A stretch of DNA of 19,640 bases from the NCBI GenBank assembly GCA_002887195.1, contig PJAB01000872.1, forward strand, positions 1 to 19,640, written 5' to 3'. This DNA comes from Chrysochromulina parva (lineage: Eukaryota > Haptophyta > Prymnesiales > Chrysochromulinaceae). How positions within the stretch are numbered: the stretch's first letter is position 1; each line of letters begins with the position of its first letter. This document shows, piece by piece, positions 15,980 to 19,640 of this stretch. The notes beneath the pieces were generated by a model, which was not told where the DNA came from, did no database searches, and was given only the letters and a program-made list of their open reading frames with translations. The position numbers were made by a program, and so were the translations under genes.

Positions 15980-16783
15980 ATGCATCTCGTCCTCTTCGCA
16001 TTGCCTGCGCTCGCCGCGGCCTTGCGGCTCCCCACATTCTTTACCACACCCAAGCCCGCTGCATCAGAGCTCAACGGCGTCGACGGCGACTACCCGTGGC
16101 GCTTTGACGGCCGCCTCTGGTTCAGACCCGCACTCGTCCGTGCGCCGTCGACGTTGCCTGGCGGACTCTCAGCCGTGAGCCTCTTTGGCTGGACGATCGG
16201 AGGAGTGGTGTGCCTTGAGTACGACGTATCGCCCGTCGGGCCCTACCGCGAGTACGTGACAATGGGGTCCGTGGTTTCGAAACGTGGCGCCCTTGGCCAG
16301 TGGGGCAGTCGCCTGTTTGTGAGCACGCGTGCAGCCGAGGAAGTGTGCCAGCGTGTGTGGGCCGTGCCGGCCGAGGTGCGCGCGATCGATTTTGCAGAGG
16401 ACGGCTCCGACCTGCGTGTGGATGCACCGCCCGCGCTCGAGGCGCGTGATGATGGCCCTCGACCCTCAGCGATCCGTGTGAGTGGATGGGCGGCGACGCG
16501 CAGTGCCTCTGTTGACGCACCGCTGCGCGGTGGCATCCCCATCCTGTGGACGCCGAGCATCAAAGCGTTGTGGGCGCCACTAGTGCCGGTGCCATCTGCG
16601 CTGGCCGGCGCCAACGACGCCGACGCGTTGCCGCTGCATGGGCTACGCCTCTCGGCAAGCAGCCTGCGGATCCATCTCTGCGGACAACCCCCGAGTGCGG
16701 CCCTCGGCATACCGCTGCCCATAGGACTCTCCGTGGACAATGTGCGGATCGAGATCTCACGCGAGCGAGAGGAGGTGCTATGA
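15980..16783 (+). CDS. NXD1: NXD1-like protein (acetoacetate-decarboxylase-like fold), probably plastid-targeted
   Basis: The protein has 267 residues from the second ATG; the ATG at 15956 would add eight polar residues (MAGKSPQK) in front of a hydrophobic stretch and is less likely. The N-terminus MHLVLFALPALAAALRLPTFF looks like a signal peptide followed by a Ser/Thr/Pro-containing leader, as expected for plastid import through four membranes. The core (about 38-138) matches plant NEOXANTHIN-DEFICIENT 1 (NXD1): PWRFDGRLWF, ALVRAP, SLFGWTIGGVVCLEYDVSPVG, YREYV, and WGSRLFVSTRAAEEVCQRVW. In plants NXD1 is required for neoxanthin accumulation, but its biochemical activity is not established. 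In an alga with fucoxanthin-type pigments it may act in xanthophyll metabolism; that is inference. It shares a short divergent promoter region with RPN3. Confidence 0.75.
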   Translation: MHLVLFALPALAAALRLPTFFTTPKPAASELNGVDGDYPWRFDGRLWFRPALVRAPSTLPGGLSAVSLFGWTIGGVVCLEYDVSPVGPYREYVTMGSVVSKRGALGQWGSRLFVSTRAAEEVCQRVWAVPAEVRAIDFAEDGSDLRVDAPPALEARDDGPRPSAIRVSGWAATRSASVDAPLRGGIPILWTPSIKALWAPLVPVPSALAGANDADALPLHGLRLSASSLRIHLCGQPPSAALGIPLPIGLSVDNVRIEISREREEVL

Positions 16784-17183
16784 GCGCCAAGTGCTTGCTG
16801 CATGTGCTGCTGTGCAAGTCTTGCGGAACCCCGTCGTGGCCTGGCGGGGGAGGGAAAAACGTAATCAAATGGATCGGATCGCCCCACTAGCCCAATTTTG
16901 CCGATACGATGCACTCACGACAGCCCACATACAGGTTATAGCGCGAGTGTGAGCGACTCTTCTAGGTGCTGCAGGCGTCACGTGACTTCAAACATCGAAA
17001 CTTCTATTTCGTTATAAGACACACCAAAGAGCCGCTATTACTAGTCACTTTCAACTATTGGTATTGCATCTTTCGGCAGGGCGGGTGGTCAGCTCACTCG
17101 TGTTCGGCCCGCCGTGCGCGGTGCGGCCGCGGCGCTGCCTTACGGGAGCTGCGGCTTTGCGGTCATGATGCGGTCACATTACC
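16784..17183. other. Convergent intergenic region
   Basis: This region lies between the 3' ends of the NXD1-like gene and the GDPD-like gene. It holds a perfect 10-bp palindrome GTCACGTGAC at 16977-16986 and an AT-rich stretch at about 16985-17070. No gene was recognised in either strand. Confidence 0.5.
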
Positions 17184-18212
17184 CTAGGGCGCATACGGAA
17201 TAGGGGTCGGCGAATTCGTCTTGCAACGCGCCTCTTCCTCCTTCTGCCACCGCTCTAGTAATGAGCGTGCCCACAGAGGCCGGTTGGAGATCACGTCCTC
17301 CGCGCCCAAATCCCAAACGCGACGGAGCTCGGGCTCGTGGTCGCACACCCACACCGCGAGTCGATGGGTACGGCCGCGGGCAGGAGCGAGCGACGCGCGT
17401 CGTAGAGCCGTGTCGAGCACCTTCCAGCTCGCAGACCAGCCATCGTACAGCGGCTCATCCGCAAGGGCACTCAGGTTGGCGTGCGGCTGCCCGTCCGGTC
17501 CGATCGGCGCGTCGTTATCGCGCACGACTACAAAGATGGGCACGCGGAGCGCGGCGGCCGTTTGGGCGGCGCGATGTGCAGCCGCCTGCGCCGCGTCGTT
17601 GACCACGACGGCGGCATGCGTGGCGAGGCGAGCGGCAGCCAGCTGGGCATAGAGTGGTGCTAGGCGCCGATGCCACTCGGGATGTGTGGGGAACTTGAGC
17701 TCGAGGGATACCTGCCCAAACTTGTTGCGATGATCCGCGAAGATGCGCAGCATGTCGGCGAGGCGGAGCAGCCCATCGGGAAGCGAGCGCTGCCGGAGCG
17801 TGGCCAGCGGCATGGCATGCACGTCGGCGGCGAGTCCCCACAGCGTACGCAGCGACGGTGGATGGCCGACGAAGAGTTCGTCACCTCCATCGTCGTCGGC
17901 CACCCAGAAGAGATCGACGTCAAATGATGTGATGCCCACGCCGAGCAGAGCCTGCAGCCGCGCAGCGGTCGATGGCGCCACGCCGCCGGCCTGATCCTCA
18001 TCAACGCCACGATGCGAGACGATGCGCGGTGGCCTGCGCGGATGGGTACACATCGACGCCATTGCGACGACGTCTTGCTGCTGTGATGCCGACGATGTCG
18101 GCCAGAGCGACAAGGCAAGCAGCACGCCAAGCGCAACGAGTAGGCCCAGCGAGCGCCACGCACGGCGAATCAACGCTTGCGGCCCGCTTGCATATGGGCC
18201 TCGAGAGCCCAT
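17184..18212 (-). CDS. Membrane-anchored glycerophosphodiester phosphodiesterase-like protein
   Basis: GDPD enzymes split glycerophosphodiesters into glycerol 3-phosphate and an alcohol. The frame is open upstream to a TAG at 18296-18294, but the only ATG is at 18212, giving 342 residues. A signal anchor lies at about 21-37 (SLGLLVALGVLLALSLW). The TIM-barrel marks of the GDPD/PLC-like superfamily follow: IVSHRGV (H67, R68), GITSFDVDLFW (D98, D100), a later GHPP (H117), SLELKFP (E171, K173), and VWVCDHEPELRRVWDLGAEDVISNRP near the end. The classical E-x-D metal site is D-x-D here and HD is HP, so substrate or activity may differ from textbook GDPD. Residues 105-112 are an acidic loop. The stop codon is TAG. 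The gene is convergent with the NXD1-like gene. Confidence 0.75.
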   Translation of the reverse strand: MGSRGPYASGPQALIRRAWRSLGLLVALGVLLALSLWPTSSASQQQDVVAMASMCTHPRRPPRIVSHRGVDEDQAGGVAPSTAARLQALLGVGITSFDVDLFWVADDDGGDELFVGHPPSLRTLWGLAADVHAMPLATLRQRSLPDGLLRLADMLRIFADHRNKFGQVSLELKFPTHPEWHRRLAPLYAQLAAARLATHAAVVVNDAAQAAAHRAAQTAAALRVPIFVVVRDNDAPIGPDGQPHANLSALADEPLYDGWSASWKVLDTALRRASLAPARGRTHRLAVWVCDHEPELRRVWDLGAEDVISNRPLWARSLLERWQKEEEARCKTNSPTPIPYAP

Positions 18213-18484
18213 GCCGCTCTCACGAGGCGGCGGAGGCACGAGAAGCTCGGTCGATAATCCATGTTGGCGAAGTCCGCAAGCCAAAAATACCGTCTAAGAA
18301 AGTGTTTTAAACTGTCTTCCGGGTATGGTTGTTCGTTTGGAGCGCTCAAGCACTGTGAACTGTGTCCTGTGAAAGGTACACGTTAGCATCTTACTATGCT
18401 ATAGGGACATACATGGTATTGGGTAGAACCCGCGACCGATCCTCGGTTGCCCCTCGGCCTCGCGCTTCGGGCATTTCACCGTAA
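18213..18484. other. Region upstream of the GDPD-like gene
   Basis: The first 80 bases remain open in the GDPD frame but contain no ATG. Beyond 18296 the sequence is AT-richer, and I see no repeat, RNA gene or clear promoter motif. Confidence 0.4.
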
Positions 18485-18937
18485 CTCACCGAGATAATCT
18501 CCGAGATCATCGAAGGGAATGGCGCGCCCGGGCGCTGCGGGCTCGTCGCGCTCAGGGCGCTCGCGTTCGCCCTCGTCTGGGCGGGCCGGTGCAAGCCGCG
18601 ACGACGCCTCCAGGCGGTGGCAGACACCCCGCCGACAGTGCTCGACTTCAAGGTGCACTCGCTGAAACCGATGATGCTAAAGCACGCAGTGATCTTGACC
18701 GAGGACTTGCTCGCCAACGATACCATCATCGACGAGGGCCTGAGGGCGTTCGTCGCCATCGTGAAGGACCCGGGTTGGCAGTACGGCTACGTGGGCGCCT
18801 CGATAAAGACGAGGCTGTTGGGCCCAGTCAAGCTCGAAAGGTCTATTCCGGTCAAGGGTACGCAGCGTAGAAAAGGTCTGCCCGCCCCCCGCCAAACATC
18901 ACCCCGCCTTTTGTCTCAAATTGCTCAACTTTTGTGA
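18485..18937 (+). CDS. Unrecognised coding-like frame without a clear start
   Basis: The frame is open from after a TAA at 18482 to the TGA at 18935-18937. The part from about 18617 to 18870 has strongly G/C-ending codons and protein-like composition (VLDFKVHSLKPMML, VILTEDLLANDTIIDEGLRA, GWQYGYVGASIKTRLLG). The only ATGs are at 18671 and 18674, inside this stretch, so a 5' exon may be missing or the gene is broken. After about 18870 codon use becomes non-coding-like. An overlapping minus-strand frame (18759-18394, ATG start) looks less protein-like. I do not recognise the family. Confidence 0.3.
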   Translation, partial: LTEIISEIIEGNGAPGRCGLVALRALAFALVWAGRCKPRRRLQAVADTPPTVLDFKVHSLKPMMLKHAVILTEDLLANDTIIDEGLRAFVAIVKDPGWQYGYVGASIKTRLLGPVKLERSIPVKGTQRRKGLPAPRQTSPRLLSQIAQLL

Positions 18938-19016
18938 CCACAGGTTCGTTAGCTCTCTACAGGAGGTGCAACTCTCGCTTGTTCTACAACTAACAGTGCC
19001 TACAAAAACGGAGGCG

Positions 19017-19440
19017 ACGTATTCCGACGGCCACCCTCGCCTTCTCCTCCCTCACCACCTTTGCCGCCCTAGCCTCGTTTGCCACTCCCGCCTTCAGCCC
19101 TTCACCGCCCTTGCCACCTCCACCCTCGCCCCCACTGCCATCGCCTTCACCGCCCCCGCCTTTGCCGCCCTGGCCACCCTCGCCCTCACCGCCCTCACCC
19201 TCACCGCCCACACCTTCACCATCCGCACCCTTGCCTCCCGCGCGTTTGCCATCACCGCCGTCTCCGCCTTCACCTTCGCCACCGTTTGCCGTCACCGCCG
19301 TCTCCGCCTTTGCCGTCTCCGCCGTCTCCGCCTTCACCTTCGCCACCCTAGCCTTCGCCACCCCCTCCTTTGCCGCCCTAGCCTTCGCCACCCTCGCCCT
19401 CGCTTTTACCGCCCTCACCACCAACTTTCGCGACTTTTGG
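19017..19440. repeat. Pyrimidine-rich low-complexity tract
   Basis: About 420 bases consist of imperfect units such as GCCTTCGCCACC, CTCACCGCC and GTCTCCGCC, with G scarce outside GCC triplets. Several frames on both strands stay open because stops are rare, giving Ala/Thr/Pro strings on plus and Gly/Glu/Lys/Ala strings on minus (213 codons, 19631-18990). The phase and unit change along the tract (3-, 6-, 9- and 15-base spacing), which looks like repeat expansion. A coding role on the minus strand cannot be excluded. Confidence 0.65.
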
Positions 19441-19565
19441 GCCACCTCTCCTCCTGCTCTTCCTACGTGGTGCGGCAGGCAGCATGTGTTTTTAGGCGTG
19501 TGCGCTCCCATTGGTGGTGGGGGTGCGGGGGGGTTTCCTATCCTTTTTGGGGGTGGTTTCCTATC

Positions 19566-19637
19566 GGATACGTATCCTAATGTATTTTGATGTATCTTGC
19601 ATGTATCCTGCATGTATTCTGAAGGATACATGTATCC
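19566..19637. repeat. 11-bp tandem repeats flanked by GGATAC palindromes
   Basis: The units TGTATTTTGA, TGTATCTTGCA, TGTATCCTGCA and TGTATTCTGAA follow each other from 19581 to 19623. They are bracketed by two perfect palindromes, GGATACGTATCC (19566-19577) and GGATACATGTATCC (19624-19637). The window ends just after the second palindrome, so the array may continue. No function was recognised. Confidence 0.75.
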
Positions 19638-19640
19638 CTT

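Noticed and set aside
19581..19623. CRISPR-like array
   Set aside because: The units are directly adjacent with no spacers, and the genome is eukaryotic.
18990..19631. 213-codon minus-strand gene in the low-complexity tract
   Set aside because: The frame is open because the repeat lacks stop triplets; several other frames are open too. It could be coding, but nothing beyond openness supports it.

Overview
The window looks like nuclear DNA of a photosynthetic eukaryotic microalga with a secondary plastid, most likely a haptophyte. The sequence is GC-rich, with G/C at most third codon positions. It encodes clearly eukaryotic proteins: an ER UDP-glucose:glycoprotein glucosyltransferase ending in RDEL, a 26S proteasome Rpn3 subunit with two GT-AG introns, and a protein with a dynein-stalk-like domain. 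It also has an NXD1-like carotenoid-related protein whose hydrophobic N-terminus suits a bipartite plastid leader. Most genes here have no introns; the taxon assignment is inference from these traits.

Layout from left to right: (1) bases 1-118, minus strand, the 5' end of a gene that leaves the window. (2) 119-986, a divergent intergenic region with an imperfect direct repeat and three CACGTG boxes. (3) 987-3272, plus strand, a MYND zinc finger / FKBP-like / coiled-coil / SAM protein. (4) 3273-3708, a convergent gap with a 137-bp stretch that contains no A. (5) 6021-3709, minus strand, a dynein-stalk-like domain fused to two OmpA-like domains. (6) 6380-7263, plus strand, a SAM-dependent methyltransferase gene broken by a frameshift and an internal TAG. 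(7) 7927-13176, plus strand, a 1749-residue UGGT in one exon, with an inverted pair of CACGTG boxes just upstream. (8) 15834-13987, minus strand, Rpn3 in three exons, with a tandem repeat in intron 2. (9) 15980-16783, plus strand, the NXD1-like protein, head-to-head with Rpn3. (10) 18212-17184, minus strand, a membrane-anchored protein related to glycerophosphodiester phosphodiesterases. (11) 18485-19640, an unrecognised coding-like frame, a long pyrimidine-rich low-complexity tract, and short repeats with two perfect palindromes.

The genes do not form an operon or an obvious pathway. UGGT (glycoprotein folding control) and Rpn3 (proteasome lid) are neighbours and both serve protein quality control, but they are convergent and need not be co-regulated. 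The most unusual item is the dynein-stalk/OmpA fusion at 3709-6021. Next are the MYND-FKBP-SAM protein and the inverted ACGT element in front of UGGT.
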